A DNA stretch of 64,000 bases from positions 89,644,051 through 89,708,050 of the forward strand of contig OX123182.2 of assembly GCA_944739405.2 (NCBI GenBank), in the 5' to 3' direction. The stretch is from Euclidia mi (lineage: Eukaryota > Arthropoda > Insecta > Lepidoptera > Erebidae). The notes under the pieces are model-generated. The model did not search any database, had not been told where the DNA came from, and saw only the letters and a list, made by a program, of their open reading frames with translations. A program made the position numbers and the translations under genes. Positions within the stretch are counted from its first letter, which is position 1, and each line of letters opens with the position of its first letter. Shown here one piece after another: positions 11,589-24,916 of this stretch.

Positions 11589-11900
11589 GTAGTAGAGCCT
11601 TGCTGATGTCAGCATGAATGGGCCGGCTCGACCGGGGAAGTAATACCCTCTCACAGAAAATCGAAGTAAAGTAACAGTTCCTAAACTGATGCGTTTCAAT
11701 CGGTGAGTGAGAGTGCCGGAGGCCCTATCCCCTATTCCTTCTCTCTCATCCCACTCCTCATCCTATCCCTTTTCTCAGCCCTAAGAGGCAGCAACGCACT
11801 TGTGGCTCCTGTGGTGTTGCTTGTGTCCACAGGCGGCGTAAATTGCTTACCATCAGACGATCCGTCTGCTCGTTTGCCGCCTATTAACATAAAAAGAAAG
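11589..11900 (+). repeat. Abundant moth interspersed repeat (SINE-like, A-rich tail)
   Basis: The block has the sequence GGGCCGGCTCGACCGG near its start, a CCTAT/CCCT-rich middle, a segment GGCAACGCACTTG, and an end phrase CCGTCTGCTCGTTTGCC, followed by an A-rich tail. From memory this arrangement is one of the commonest non-coding repeats in moth genomes. A 67-codon open frame inside it is coincidental. Confidence 0.7.
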
Positions 11901-12077
11901 AATTAATTTTAATATTTTATTTTGGGTGAATTAATTACTTGTGATATGTTTAGATTACGTAAAGGTGTATTTCATTTCCGTGCGTTGCGATCGATCTCAG
12001 CCCCATGCGATAAATTGTGTGCGGTAGACGCGAATGATGTTATATGACAATAATACGAGTATGATGTGACATATAAC

Positions 12078-12465
12078 GCAGCGATAGCCTAGTGGAGATA
12101 TCAACAGACTGCCATGTAGAGGGTATCGGGTTCAAATAAACGACGCGCACCAATGACTTTTCGAAGTTATGTGCATATTGAATTGTAAATTATCGCTGGC
12201 CCCGTGCCTCGGAGAGCACTTTTAGCCGTCGATCCCGGCTGTGATGATCTTTGACAGTCGTTAAAGGGAGACAGTACCTATGAGTAAACTGACACTAGTC
12301 TTAACCATGGAATATAGACCCTTTGGGTAGCGGAGATCAGACAGGCAACTGCTTGTCTGACAGAGCTACTGCTCTGTGTAAAAGCTAATATTCAGTCAAA
12401 TCCAGTTAGACTAGAAAATGGACCCCGGGTTCTGACTGGAATAACGCTAGGAGAATGAAAATGAG
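12078..12465 (+). repeat. tRNA-derived SINE, family B, copy 1
   Basis: The head carries a box A-like TAGCCTAGTGG and a box B-like GGGTTCAAAT, as expected of an internal RNA polymerase III promoter. It is followed by ACTTTTCGAAGTTATGTG and then a family-B body that contains CTGACACTAGTC and GCTAATATTCAGTC. The same body is found at 41615-42080 and, inverted, at 50005-50337. The head is shared with the SINE at 37777. Confidence 0.8.
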
Positions 12466-12514
12466 GTGTCGAATAACGCCGCTTTCGAGGTCTGTAAAAA
12501 AACAGCGCATTCAA

Positions 12515-13270
12515 GTCGCCGTCCCCAACGAATAACATCGTAATCAAAAAAAGTAAAATTTACAGGAAAAATAAAAAACCGTTTTTTGATTATAACTTCT
12601 TATCAGTTTTACATAGCAAACTCGGTGACATACCAATAGATAGGTATTTTTTGTTGTGTAAAGAGGTGTAACTTAAAAAAATATTAGTTGTATACCCATA
12701 AAAATATAATCAAAAAGCCATATTACCAAAATGTAAACACAATTTTCAAAACGTAATAGAACAATACGATTTTATTCGAGTAAATTGTTGACAGTGACCT
12801 ATACAGCAATAGTTAATTGCGATCGTCATGACACTCGTAAAGTAGCTAGGTTGATAGTAATGATATCTTATTATAACCATACATATCATACTCAAAACAA
12901 TATATTGTGGTAACAGTGAATTAGTTAACATTAATTTTCCATAGCAAAAGGAATGGTAATATACTTTACCGAAATACGTTATATTTATTGTACCCGAATA
13001 AAATTGTGATTACAGTTTACTAGAAAAAGGGTAACTTCAAGGGGTCAGTATTGATTCATTATGATGATTTTCGTCACAAAAATAGTTTTTATTTATAGAC
13101 GAATAGTACGGGTAAATTCATTACAAAATGTCTAACTCGCAAAGTAATCGTACGAATCACGTGAAAAAAATTCACAAGGTGCAATCGCACCTCTAGAACA
13201 ATAATTCCCCATAAAAGCACTTCTACCGCAATAGTTGATTACGATATTATTCGCTGGGGACGGCGAAGTT
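12515..13270. mobile_element. Non-coding element with ~33-bp inverted ends
   Basis: Sequence at 12515-12546 (starting GTCGCCGTCCCCA) is repeated in inverted orientation at about 13236-13268, with only a few mismatches over ~32 bases. The interior is AT-rich and non-coding. This is the build of a non-autonomous DNA transposon (MITE). Target duplication is not clear, so the superfamily is unassigned. Confidence 0.6.
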
Positions 13271-13279
13271 ATTTTTGAC

Positions 13280-16200
13280 TATAAGTAGCGTTGTTTGCAA
13301 CATGCATGTAGTAAATAACTAAAAAACTTTGTAGTGCACTATAAATACATATACTAGCATTTATCAAAGACAACAGACAATAGTACTTATATACTAACTA
13401 AATACATGGGTATACCATATATAGTGATCGAAGTTGTAACTGATATCCTTACCCATAAATAGGCCCTGATCTACACATGTACTTGAATTCAAATATCCAT
13501 CACGATAGGTAAACTCTACCTTTAAATATTCTGTGATCTACAATATCCTGGAAAGTGTTAATACAATCACCGTTATGTATACCCAGTCAATGCTGTGGTT
13601 TTATAGATATTTGCGTGACCAACACCGATAATAGAACCTTACAATATTGAGGTTATTACCGTCATATCATACTAACTGAACTTAAAGGCCAATTACCAAA
13701 TGAAAAGCAAAAGATTGCTTTTATACTAACGCTGCCATACTTAAATACTAAAGTGCATTGGATTGTTTTTTCCAACTATCTTTTTTATTAATGTTGTTCG
13801 ACATTATTTCAAGAACCAAAAGTAATATACAATAGCGGCCTAAAACATTCTCCTGACAACTTCTGGCTAGTGCTGCGACAAATAGAAGTACCTAGATTGC
13901 TAGAATAAAACGCCGCAAAACTACTCATATGTTCATACACAGGTTATATTGTAGACCACCTAGGTGTCTCCATCTTTATTCAAATAAATCTGAACAGAAA
14001 CTGTTTACAAAGTTGCAAACAGGAAAATATTTATAATATTTACAAGAAGGTGTAACTCGAGAGTTACTCCTTCTTACTACTTACTACTAGAGCACGAGTT
14101 ACTACTAGAGGAAAATATATAATAAACAGAGACCTTTATATCAAGGGAGTTTGTTTAGACAAACGTTTTATACAAGCTTTATAGACTCTATTAGAGTCGC
14201 TTCCATAAATTATGTAAGTCACGGTTTAGGACGGATGACAAAATGTAACATAGTTTGACCATACAACCGTGATTTCATTTATTCTATGTTGCAAGAAAGG
14301 GACAAGGCTACGAAAATCATGCGATCCTAACGTCGTTTATAGATGCCCCCTAAGCTGTGACGATCGAGGCAGTATTCCTGTGCTACGTTTTATTCATGCC
14401 GGTGTTAATACCTTGAACGAAGGCCCTACGTCTCACTAAATCTTGGCTTTGGTAGAACAAAGAAAGCCAGCGACCATCTTGCTAAATACCCATGCTTATT
14501 ACAAACGAGGAAGGTCTTCGGTGATTTTAATAATGAAGTAACCTTAATACAGTTTAATGACCAAATTTCTTTCGAGCTGAGTAATAGACTGCACGGGTGG
14601 TTAAGTGGTTTAAACGATCGTCTCATCGACACGTCACTTTGTGTAATTATCAAATTGATGTTACAACTCTAGGTGTTCTTTGTGCCCATTTAATACTCAA
14701 GGCAGAGGGGGGCTTTATTAAAAAAAATGTCGACCACGACGACTGTCTATTGACTAACTATTGTATGATTTTTGTGAAGAATAGCAAAATTTTTTTTGTG
14801 ATGACATTTTTATATACAATAGTGATTTAGTCGGTTAAAAAGCGCGTAAGTTAGGTTTTACAAAAACAGTAGGTCATCTCACAATGTATTAGAAGAAAAC
14901 GTTAGTCAAAAAAGCATAACAAGCAAAACATTATATTTTACTTGCAAATCGGTAAATTGTTCAACCACTACATAAAAGGATAAAAGCCACTACACACGTG
15001 CACCAGATCTAAACGAAAGGGTACTAAATCATACCAACACCGTGGATGTTACATCCCCTTTTATTTATAGTACCTACCGCATCGCTGTTCGTAGTACAGA
15101 CAGCATACGGAAAACATTTAAACCATCCTTATTATAAACTTCATGTACCTTCTTAATTCCTCTTACTCTCGTATTAAGCAGATAATACATAAAACATAAA
15201 TTAACACAAAATTCTAAATATCCGAATTGGCATTTCTGCGATTTCCCTATTAGGCCATTCCTGAGCGTTTTCCTTAAGTAAGTAAAATAAGATAAGAGGC
15301 AAAATAGCCACAGGTAACAAAGACATTTTACAAAATCAGTGGTGTACATTATTCTCGTATTAGGTAAATCTGGGTCTCAATACGTAAGGCGTATCGGGAG
15401 GGTTCGGGAAGGTTCGGGGGCGCTCGGGTGCGCTCGGCACGGCTTACATCCGCCGAAGATAAGCCGCACTTGTATTCGACCGTTGCTCAGCCTTGTTGTG
15501 CCCGATTATAGCCGCCGATATCCCTTTATGCTACCTACTTCACCGACACGTATTTGAGAAGACCTAAGACTGGGCGATGTGAATAAATAAATAATGATAA
15601 ATAAATACCTGAAACAAATCTACATATTTCAATAGTAGTATCCTTTGCAAGCTTCGGGCGTCATTACGAAAGTTTATGATTATAGCCAGTATACCGCTAG
15701 GAGAAAATATATAGTACGTCTTAATTGCGAGCCAATGTGTCATTTGTTTTCAAAAGTACGAGATTAATCATAGCTAAATTTTAAGGCAGATTCATACATA
15801 TGAATGCACAAAAGATATAAAATATATCTTGACAAATTTAAGACATTCAATTTATTTATTTTTATTTTTCCAAAACGAAAAAGTTTTAATAGCTATTCCA
15901 TTCCTGTTTTCCTAAGGTACCAAAACTCTTAAATTAATTCATCACGTCGATATCAATTAAAGCAATATTATAGTATTTTTGACAGCATGGTAGTTAAAAT
16001 AATCTGTACTATTAGACGTAGGTACGTATAATAGAAAACAAATACGTTCACCCATCACCATATAGTTGACTAACAACCAAAAATATTATTAGTCCGCTCC
16101 AAGTATAAATCCAAAGCCGCGCCGATTACACGGTCGAGTGGGTGCGCTCAATGGCGTAAACACCACAAAGATCAGCGCTGCAAGGAGTACGGAAACGTCT

Positions 16201-19200
16201 GTTTATATCACATGAACCGGGGACGCGAGTACGGGCAGACAAAAGGCGGGTTCACAATACTGTGAGACGGTACAGCGCATCGCAGATGACAGAGTGTTGA
16301 TAATTCGCTCTCGCTCAGCGGCTGTTTAGTGCTCACGCGTCCGGCCCGTCCGGAAATGGCACCACCCTTCAGACAACCTTCATTTCCCGAGTAGTCCTTT
16401 AGCCAGGGCCCGAGGGACGTGATGTTAATCTCTGTTTTTCCTGTTATACTTTCGCGCGAATCTCGTTTTTGTAGTGATTACAGAGTTTACTACTTGTGTG
16501 TTTTTATTTGAAATTGGCATCGATATATAATACTAGGACAAGATGACGGGTCACGTACAGAATCTTAGCTAAAATCTGTCCGTGACATTTGATTACTTCC
16601 AAACAGAGACAAATTTTAAGTTCAACCAAATTACAACCATGACACCGAGTAATAAAGTCACAAATGATAAAAATGTGATCTAATACTTACGACCATTCGT
16701 CCCAAAAACGTCATTTTTGTTTATTTTTTATTTTTTTGAATTCGAATTTTACTACAGAAGGTATGGACTCGCACAGAACACTAAAATAATTTATAATATG
16801 AATGAACGTAAAAGTTTACTAGTTCTTTACTTTTAAGATTTGGTCATCTATGTTTGTTAGTAAACATTACTTATAATTTAACTACCTATTCCCCGCGGCA
16901 TCGTTCTACATTAGCAGTATAGATTAGCCTTACTTTTTTGTGTTTAATGTTTATTTACTTTTTATGCACCGTACACAAAAATGTAAGTACGCTTTCTTTC
17001 AAATGTATTAATTGTCGACGACTCACCAAGCTAGATATCGCAGGATGTGACAAATAAAAATACACCTTAATTCCATATCTTTGTAATCATCTTCAATCTT
17101 CATGGTACAAGGGCAGTTCTATTTATTTGTTTAGGTTCACCAACAGGCATTTAACGTTTAATAACCACATTAAGCCTATTACAATTACGTAGGTTCTGAA
17201 TGCACACCTTTAATAGATTTCAGTTATTTTTATTTGTTTAGATAGTTTATTTTTATTTGAAACTAAACAATGTCATTCATTTTAGATAGATTAGAGGTAC
17301 TATACGTATTTGTGATCGTTTAAAATATTTATTGATCGCTAAAAAGCGTAAGTTTATTATAAAGCTGTCTTTTAGTTTATTGTATGTTTGATTTTCGAAC
17401 TAAATAGTAGACACGAAAATCAATATATTTTTGAATTAATAGGTAAACATAACACGCACTATAGTAACTTAATTACATAAACATTATATTTTTTTAAGTA
17501 CAAAAATGTGATCAGGCAATATATTATTTGAGATTTTTTTACAGAGATAACTTAGAAAGAACATACATTTCTTTATTGCTAGTAATTGAAAATGAGTTTA
17601 TGTTGCTTCTGATAATAAGATGAAACTCAGCTCAACTCATCGGTACTTTTACTCGACAAATAAGTGCAAAAATTCACAGCTACTTCTCTACAAATTCTTG
17701 TCACAGTAAAATACTTATTCAATGGAGCTGGAGAAAAGAATGTAGCCATATTAGGCAATCAAGGTTTTCTTACTAATTAAAAAAATACTACATCTTCTCT
17801 ATAAATGCGCACACACGGAATGTTTTAAGTATTGGAGTAAAATATCTCCCTTTGGGATTTTTTAATCAGCAAATAATATGTAGGTGCAGTAACAAGAGGG
17901 TCGGTAATAAGTAATTTATTTTCATTATGATATGCCAACTTAGATTTATCAGCTAAGGTTCAACCCAGGTATAGATTATAGACTTATAAAAGTAGATACA
18001 TTACCGTGCTATACAGCAGGCGTGAATCTGGAATCATCAAACTAGTGTGTATAATTACTTGGACTTAATAAGGTGTTATACACAGTTTTGTTCAGCGCAG
18101 GTGACTCTCTAGACGAGAGTAAAAAATCATACGCCTAGGATGCTAATTGCTACGTAAAAAGCCACAAACATTTAAAATATATTGAAAACCCCGCGGACTT
18201 CTACTCCCACGTAACACAAAAAACGTCACCGGGCATTTTTCGCTGTGAAACTAAAAAGGTACTTAGTTAACAGTAATGTATGCCGCGTGTAAACTGAATG
18301 ATAAATGTTTGATACGCGCTGGGGCGCAGTGCGCGCTACACGGATCGGCTTTTAGCGGCCACTTCCACCTGTACCCTTATTCTGTATGATCGCCATATTT
18401 TACATTCTCACCGCGAAACCTACCGAGTACTCACCATTCGACACTTCAACGCAAACGGAATTGAAATGATACCCTATCTTTATCGTCATTATGTTAACTT
18501 TGTTCAGCGGTACAGACAATTTTGTCTCGTCTTATTTTATTTACAAATGTATTATGTTACAATGGAGTTAATTGTATGAGAATTCGTTTACATTATGTCG
18601 TATTGATTACTTAAATTGTTGTTAGAGAATATATTGTTACTTAAGTATTTGAGAATGTTGTGTCGTTGAGAATGTGAAAATAAATGGAGCCCCTAAAGGT
18701 TTGATACGCTAGATAGTGGCACTGTATCCGGCGGTAATGTAGTAAAAGTTTATGATGATGATGGATTGAACACTGCAGTAACGCGGCGTGCGGGATATGG
18801 ACGACACTATATACTTTTACGGTGCGCGATAGATGTGGTACTATAGTAATATACGTAGTGGTTGTAATGCCAACTCCAATTTGTTTTTTGGATAAGAGTA
18901 TAAATTATTCTCCGTGTTATGTTCTTTTATAAACTAAATAACTAAGAATCGACACATAAACTGGTGTGTCAGAGAACGAAAGAACCGAATAATTGGGGAA
19001 TTCAAATGATAAACCAAGTTTTTAAGAGACTCATCTATTACTTTCATTACACTTAAGCTATTGAGGACTATTCGGCACTTCATAACTATTTACTAAAATA
19101 AGAGCTTACAGTGCTTGAAAATTAGGTGTAATTTAAGCAGCTCGGGTCACCAGATAGACAATAGGTATTCTATTTAAATAAATGCAGATCAGCTGCAAGT

Positions 19201-19850
19201 TAGAATAGGGCAGTTTCTAAGCACTTTGTAACTACCGAGCATTGTATAAGCAGTGAAATACAATCGTAGAATACGACCACGTTTTCCTTCACGTACGACG
19301 GCGATAAAAGTCCTATGTTTTACTACAACTGTCTCTTCTATAAAGTATTTCATTATCATCTTAATTATAATACTCTTTCAAACTGATTGCCTATAGATTG
19401 TATTATATATCGGTGTACTTGGTCAGCCGATAAAATAATATTAAAAAGTTGTTCAACTTTACCACTTACTATAATGATGTGTGTTCGCGACAGACATTAA
19501 AAAACTCTATAGTGAATAGTGTATTCGAAACCGCGAGTGAAAATCGTATAAAAATAGTGCTATCCAATCGTGCTGTACACCGGGTTCGGTTCCCGGACGC
19601 GTCAAAGTGATAAAATAACGCTAGAATAGTGAAAATACGCAAATCGTTAATAAGAAGTACTGTGTAGTGCATTGATATTAGTTTTAAACTTGTGCTAACT
19701 GTAGGGACTTAGATATCGATCATAAATAGTGTTATCAGTTGTAATGGATAAGAACTAATAGTTGATAAACAGCTGTTTGGTTTACATAGTCGTTTTATAG
19801 TTTTATAAGTGTTTTTTAGCTTCGTATAGGCTTGAAATCATGTCTAGATA
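13280..19850. other. Long gene-free stretch with three GC-rich patches
   Basis: No long reading frame, no recognised repeat. Most of it is AT-rich. Patches at about 15370-15545, 16110-16470 and 18300-18380 are noticeably richer in G+C and CpG and could be promoters or untranslated exons of host genes, but no coding sequence or splice chain supports this. Sequence at 19578-19600 folds like a tRNA T arm without the rest of a tRNA. Confidence 0.5.
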
Positions 19851-19853
19851 TTT

Positions 19854-19974
19854 CCTTAATCGTCAGTTCTTTTTTGTATCGAATAACTGGAATTATAACG
19901 CGAGTTTAAACTTTCCTGGTGATATTTTTTATTTATTTCCCATAAGTCAACCTAATTATCTCTCTTTAATTGCT
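19854..19974 (+). repeat. 121-bp leader segment, copy 1
   Basis: Identical to 26329-26449 except for A at 19942 versus G at 26417. It lies about 440 bp before the gag frame, where an untranslated leader would be. In the other copy the changed base creates a perfect splice-donor hexamer GTAAGT. Confidence 0.9.
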
Positions 19975-20414
19975 TCTTATAGAAATAATTTCTTTTTCTC
20001 TTGTATATTTTTCTCCTGTGTGTGCATATATTCTGGTGTGGTGAATTGCGTACAGGTACAGTTTCTATCTATTTTGGTTGGCCATAAGCAATTTAACTGT
20101 GTAAATAACATAACGGTGATTTAATTAACGTCGGTCTAAAATCACGTTTCCACCGCGGGCAGCGTGTTGAGCCGCCAACCGGTTCTAACCGCTTAGCCGT
20201 TGAACTAACGAGCCACGGGTTCGCGAAAAAATATTGTGATTCAACCTTTGAGTGACCTTTAAGAAATTTTTTCTTCCTTGACCAATTATCACACCATTGT
20301 ATAATTTAGTGTATTTCAGCTTTTTTTGGCACGGTATTCGATTTTCTGGCGATATTTAATTTTTTTTCTAGTGCCGGCGTAAATACTTAGATTTTCTATT
20401 ATTGTTTTGTAATA

Positions 20415-21708
20415 ATGGCTTACATTATAAATTTCTCATTATTAACTAAAGCGGAATTAGAATATGAGACCACAATACGCGGCGTTTCAAAGCCTGACAA
20501 TCCCCGCAAACAAATCGCTAAACTTTCAGTTAAAACTCCCTCAGAGGATATATTATCTTCACCCTTCCCACCAGAGGAGGATGTGGCAGAAGTGGAAAAG
20601 TCGCTATTAAGATCAACTAAACACTTATCTATGTTGGAAGCAAACTATACTTCCGAACTTCAACAGAAGGTCGAAACCGTGCTGCACCATTGTTTTCATC
20701 GACTGAATAGGGTGGATACCGGCAGCCTTGATATTAAAAAAATTGAGTCTGTGTGGAATAAATTTAATAACTTATATACTTATATAATTAATCACGAGAC
20801 GTAATTCGCGGTCGGATTGCTCAGTGGCAGAGGGAAACACTTCCTATAATTACGACCGTAAGCTTTTTTCGGAATTAGGTAAATTCAAATTTAACGGTAA
20901 ATCATGTGTAAGATCCTTTATTGAAAAAATTTATGAATTTATGTCCTGTAGATCTATTCCTCACGACAAGATGTTGTCTTTCGCTTTTGAAATATTTTCG
21001 GGTGACGCATTAGTTTGGTATCGTTCTGTTAAAAATAATGTAAAGACTTGGTTAGAACTTTGCGAACTTTTGAAACGAGATTTTAGTCCGCATAACTACG
21101 ATTATCGGCTTATGACGGAGATTCGTCAGCGCTCACAGGGCGAAAACGAATCAATAACTATCTACGTGGCAAAAATGCACTGTCTGTTTTCGCGACTTAG
21201 TTCTCCTATCGCTAATTCGGAGAAGCTAGAAATTTTGCTAAATAATATTAGACCTTGATACACTAATTGTCTGCTCACTGCAAAGGTTGTTGATGTTGAT
21301 AGTCTGGTCGAAGTTTGTCGTCTTTTCGAAAATTACCAAAGTCGCAGTAAGCAATTTTCTGAACCCCCTAAAGTTTCAAAGAATACTGTAGCACCTGATC
21401 TAGCGTATAATTATCCGTTTTCTAATTTTTCTTCAAACAAAAATGTTTATAATCATAATCACTTCAATAAATATAACTCTGTCGCTGATACATCGAGATA
21501 CAAGTCTGTACCACAAGTTAACGCCGTATCGAGTACTTATAACATAAATAAATTTTTTTGCGTGCGTTGTAGATGCAATTCGCACTCATTACGTAATTGC
21601 CGTCAACCACACTACCTAATCTGTTTTAAGTGCGGTACATAGGGTTTCAAGGTGTCAGACTGCCCCAATTGTAAATCTAAGTCGACCCCTACAGTTTCAA
21701 AAAACTAG
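20415..21708 (+). pseudogene. gag: Ty3/gypsy gag with zinc knuckles, broken
   Basis: Two gag segments lie in different frames. Residues from the ATG at 20415 give a 129-codon helical N-terminal part that ends at 20804. A capsid-like part begins near 20824 in another frame (G-D-A-L-V-W-Y and Q-G-E-N-E-S motifs). It is stopped by TGA at 21256-21258 but continues in frame to a first zinc knuckle, C-x2-C-x4-H-x4-C, at 21559-21600. The second knuckle has lost its His (Phe instead) and contains TAG at 21640-21642. The frame closes near 21708. Pol follows in the -1 frame relative to this. The first break could also mean two separate ORFs. Confidence 0.8.
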
Positions 21709-21773
21709 TTAACAAGGATTGTGGAAAATCAAATTATACAACTAATTGTAATAAAACAGAGTGGAATAATTGG

Positions 21774-24700
21774 TTGGACTTTTTAAAAAAATTCTTTAGT
21801 AGCTATCATATATCCTCAATCCGTAATTCTAAAGCAGAATATTTACCTTACGTTACCCTAAAATTAAACGGAATACCTACCACTGGTCTTTTAGATTCTG
21901 GATCTTGCGTTACAATTTTAGGTAATAATTTGCATAACTTATTTTTGAAAGACGATGTTTTGGATAAATCGAAACCTTTAAGGTTAATAACAGCTGGCGG
22001 CGAACGATTTGAGTCTTTGAGATCGGTGTTTCTACCCTTTGAGTTTCAGGATAAATTGATTAACTTAGAAGTTCATGTTGTACCTGGGATTCAAAATTCC
22101 CGTATCCTTGGCATGGATTTTTGGCGAAGCTTTGGCCTATTTCCTAACAAATTAGAGTCTGTTTTGATTGTGAACAAGTCTGACGCTCAAGTAATGGATT
22201 TGCAGGCAGTTCCCCCTACACATCTTGTTTCTTATGATCATCTTACAGTTGACCAGAGAGCTACCGCTGACAACATTATTTCTAAATTTACCGATATTTC
22301 ATACGAGAAGCGGGGTCTCGGTTGCACAAATATTATTTCTCATTCAATTGATACAGGTGATTGTCCCCCTATTCGGCAAAAATTTTATCGCATGTCTCCC
22401 GATAAACAAAGAATTTTAATAAAGCATCTTGACGACATGCTCTCAGAGGATGTTGTTGAACGATCCGAAAGCCCGTGGTCAAACCCGGTCATTTTGACTC
22501 CTAAGAAGAATGGTGAACTGCGTTTCTGTTTGGACAGTCGTAAATTAAATTCCGTTACAAAAAAAGATGCTTATAGCTTGCCTTATATTTCGGAAATTTT
22601 AGATAATCTGAGAGATGCTAAATACTTGTCTAGTTTAGATTTGTCTAAATCTTTTTGGCAAACATTAATTAAAGAAGAGGACCGTTGTAAAACAGCCTTT
22701 TATATTCCTACGCGTGGCACATTTCAATTCAAAAGAATGCCCTTTGGTCTTACGAATGCGCCAGCTACTCAACAACGATTAGTTGATATTTTATTTTATG
22801 GTCCAGTATTTGAAAATAAGGTTTTCTGTTTTATCGATGACATAATCTGTATCACATCCAGTTTCAACGAGCATATTACTCTTTTATTACGCATTCTTGA
22901 TAAACTAAAAAGCGCTAATTTAACAATTAATCTCGCAAAATGTCAATTTTTTAGAGATAAACTAAAATATTTAGGCTATGTTGTCGACTCTAGTGGATTG
23001 CATCCCGATCCGGATAAAGTAAATTCAATGAAAAATTATCCCACTCCTTCTAATAGAAAATAAGTACGTCGTTTTTTAGGCGCAGCCTCGTGGTACAGGC
23101 GTTTTATACCGAATTTTAGCTCTATTGCTGCACCCTTAAATAAGTTAACATCTCAAAGTAAAAACGCACCTCCATTCTGTTGGACGACAGAGGCTAATGA
23201 GGCGTTTAATAACCTAAAGAATTGTTTGATTTCCTCCTCGGTGTTGGCTTGTCCTGACTACTCGCAACCTTTTGAAATACACTCAGATGCTAGCGATTTT
23301 GGACTTGGCGCGATCCTCTGTCAAAGGTTAAATGGTGAGGAAAGAGTCATAGCGTACTATAGCAAATCACTCACTAAGCAAGAAAAAAATTACAGTGCCA
23401 CAGAGCGCGAAGCCCTGGCTGTTCTATCTGCTATAGAACACTGGCGTTGTTATGTTGAAAATGGTAAAAAGTTTATTGTTTACACAGATCACGCTGCTTA
23501 GAAATGGTTCTTGACCTTAAATAACCCTACTGGCCGGTTAGCCAGATGGGGAGTTCGCCTATCTTCCTATAATTTCAAAATACGTCATCGTCGGGATTCC
23601 GATAACGTTTTACCTGATATTCTGTCTCGCTCTTTACCCGTTTCTGCTATTGCTAATGATATAAATATAGATATTAATTCTAATCAGAATTTACCAGTTT
23701 CTACTAATGATCCTTGGTATTTAAATATCTATAAAGGCTGTTTAAGTTCTCCGACTTCCTTTGTTAACTATCAAGTAATAAACAATAAATTGTATTGTTT
23801 TAAAAAAACATTAAACCCTCTCACTAGAGAATTTCAATGGAAAGAGGTTATTCCGTCTGACCAAAGAAATGACATTCTAAGGGAGAATCATTCTTCGCCC
23901 ACTGCTGGACATCTGGGTATTTTTAAGACATACAAACGTCTCGCACTTAATTACTTTTGGCCTGGTATGTACACTGATGTTGTCAAGTTCGTCAGTTCAT
24001 GTGAACCTTGTATCACCCATAAACACCAAAATCACCCAAATTTAGGTCTAATGGGAAAACCCAAATCATGTCAAATGCCCTTTCAGACGATTAGTATTGA
24101 TTGGATTGGTCCATTGCCTCCCAGCCGGAAACAAAACACAATTTTTTATTTGTGGTCAGTTGTTGTTTCTCTAAATATTGTTTACTTTTCCCCATTAAAC
24201 GGGCAACTGCAGAAGTGATAACAAAAATTCTCGAGGAAAATGTATTTTTGGTGCATGGAATTCCATCTACTATTGTTTTGGATAACGGTAAACAATTTAT
24301 TAGCGCAACCTTTAAAAGTATATTGTCAAAATATAAAATTCCAAATTTGCATTTTACACCGTTGTATACTCCCCACGTTAACTCAGTTGAACGTTACAAC
24401 AAAACCATTATGACAGCTATTTCAACTTTCATAGAATCTGATCATCGAATCTGGGACACTCTAATCACTAAAGTTCAATTCGCCCTTAACTGCGCAGTTA
24501 GTGAGGTTACTGGTTATTCTCCTAATTTCCTTGTCTTTGGTAGGGAGGTCATAACATGTGGTTCTCAGTATATTGATAAGGAATTTAATTCCGATATGGT
24601 GCTTGAACCACGGGACGGCTATGCCGAAACTTTAAGCTATTCATCTTCTCTGTTGTCGGCCCACCAACGAAATTGTTAATCTTATAATCTTCGCCGTAAA

Positions 24701-24916
24701 CAGGCAGAATTCAATGTCGGTGATATAGTTTGGCGCAGAACGTTTCTTCTTAGTGATAAGGATAAATACTTTAGCAAGAAATTGGCGCCTAAATTTATTA
24801 AATGTAAGATTGCCTCAAAAAAATCACCTCTAGTATACAAACTTAACGACATGGCTGGAAAACCTTTAGGCGAATGGCACATCAAGGATTTAAAGTTGAT
24901 TAATTACAAAGAATAA
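21774..24916 (+). pseudogene. pol: Ty3/gypsy pol: protease, RT, RNase H, integrase, broken
   Basis: The protease motif LLDSGS is at about 21891 (catalytic Asp codon 21894-21896). The reverse transcriptase box FIDD is at 22830-22841. TAA at 23061-23063 interrupts the connection domain. RNase H has SDASDFGLGA, then TAG at 23499-23501 just after YTDHA. Integrase has the H-H-C-C zinc finger (AGHLGIFKT ... CEPCITHK) and first catalytic Asp in IDWIG, then a one-base shift near 24130-24160. It continues in another frame with LDNGKQF and NSVERYN, which supply the other D and E. A last in-frame TAA is at 24677-24679. The C-terminal tail ends at 24914-24916. All domains are present and ordered; none of the breaks is shared with the other pol in this window. 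Confidence 0.85.

Larger units (their letters stand above)
19854..24916 (+). mobile_element. Decayed Ty3/gypsy LTR retrotransposon without env
   Basis: Leader, two gag segments, zinc knuckles and pol are collinear. No env follows pol. No pair of LTRs could be matched by eye around it. At least five in-frame stops and two frameshifts show it is old. The Gag type and FIDD reverse transcriptase box differ from the errantivirus at the left edge, so this is a separate lineage. Confidence 0.8.

Noticed and set aside
11703..11906. 67-codon frame
   Set aside because: Falls inside an abundant non-coding moth repeat.
14597..15557. Small frames at 14597-14830, 15074-15349 and 15339-15557
   Set aside because: No domain, start context or splice sites; expected by chance in this length.
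19578..19600. tRNA T-arm-like sequence
   Set aside because: No acceptor, D or anticodon arms in register, so not a tRNA gene; possibly a SINE scrap.
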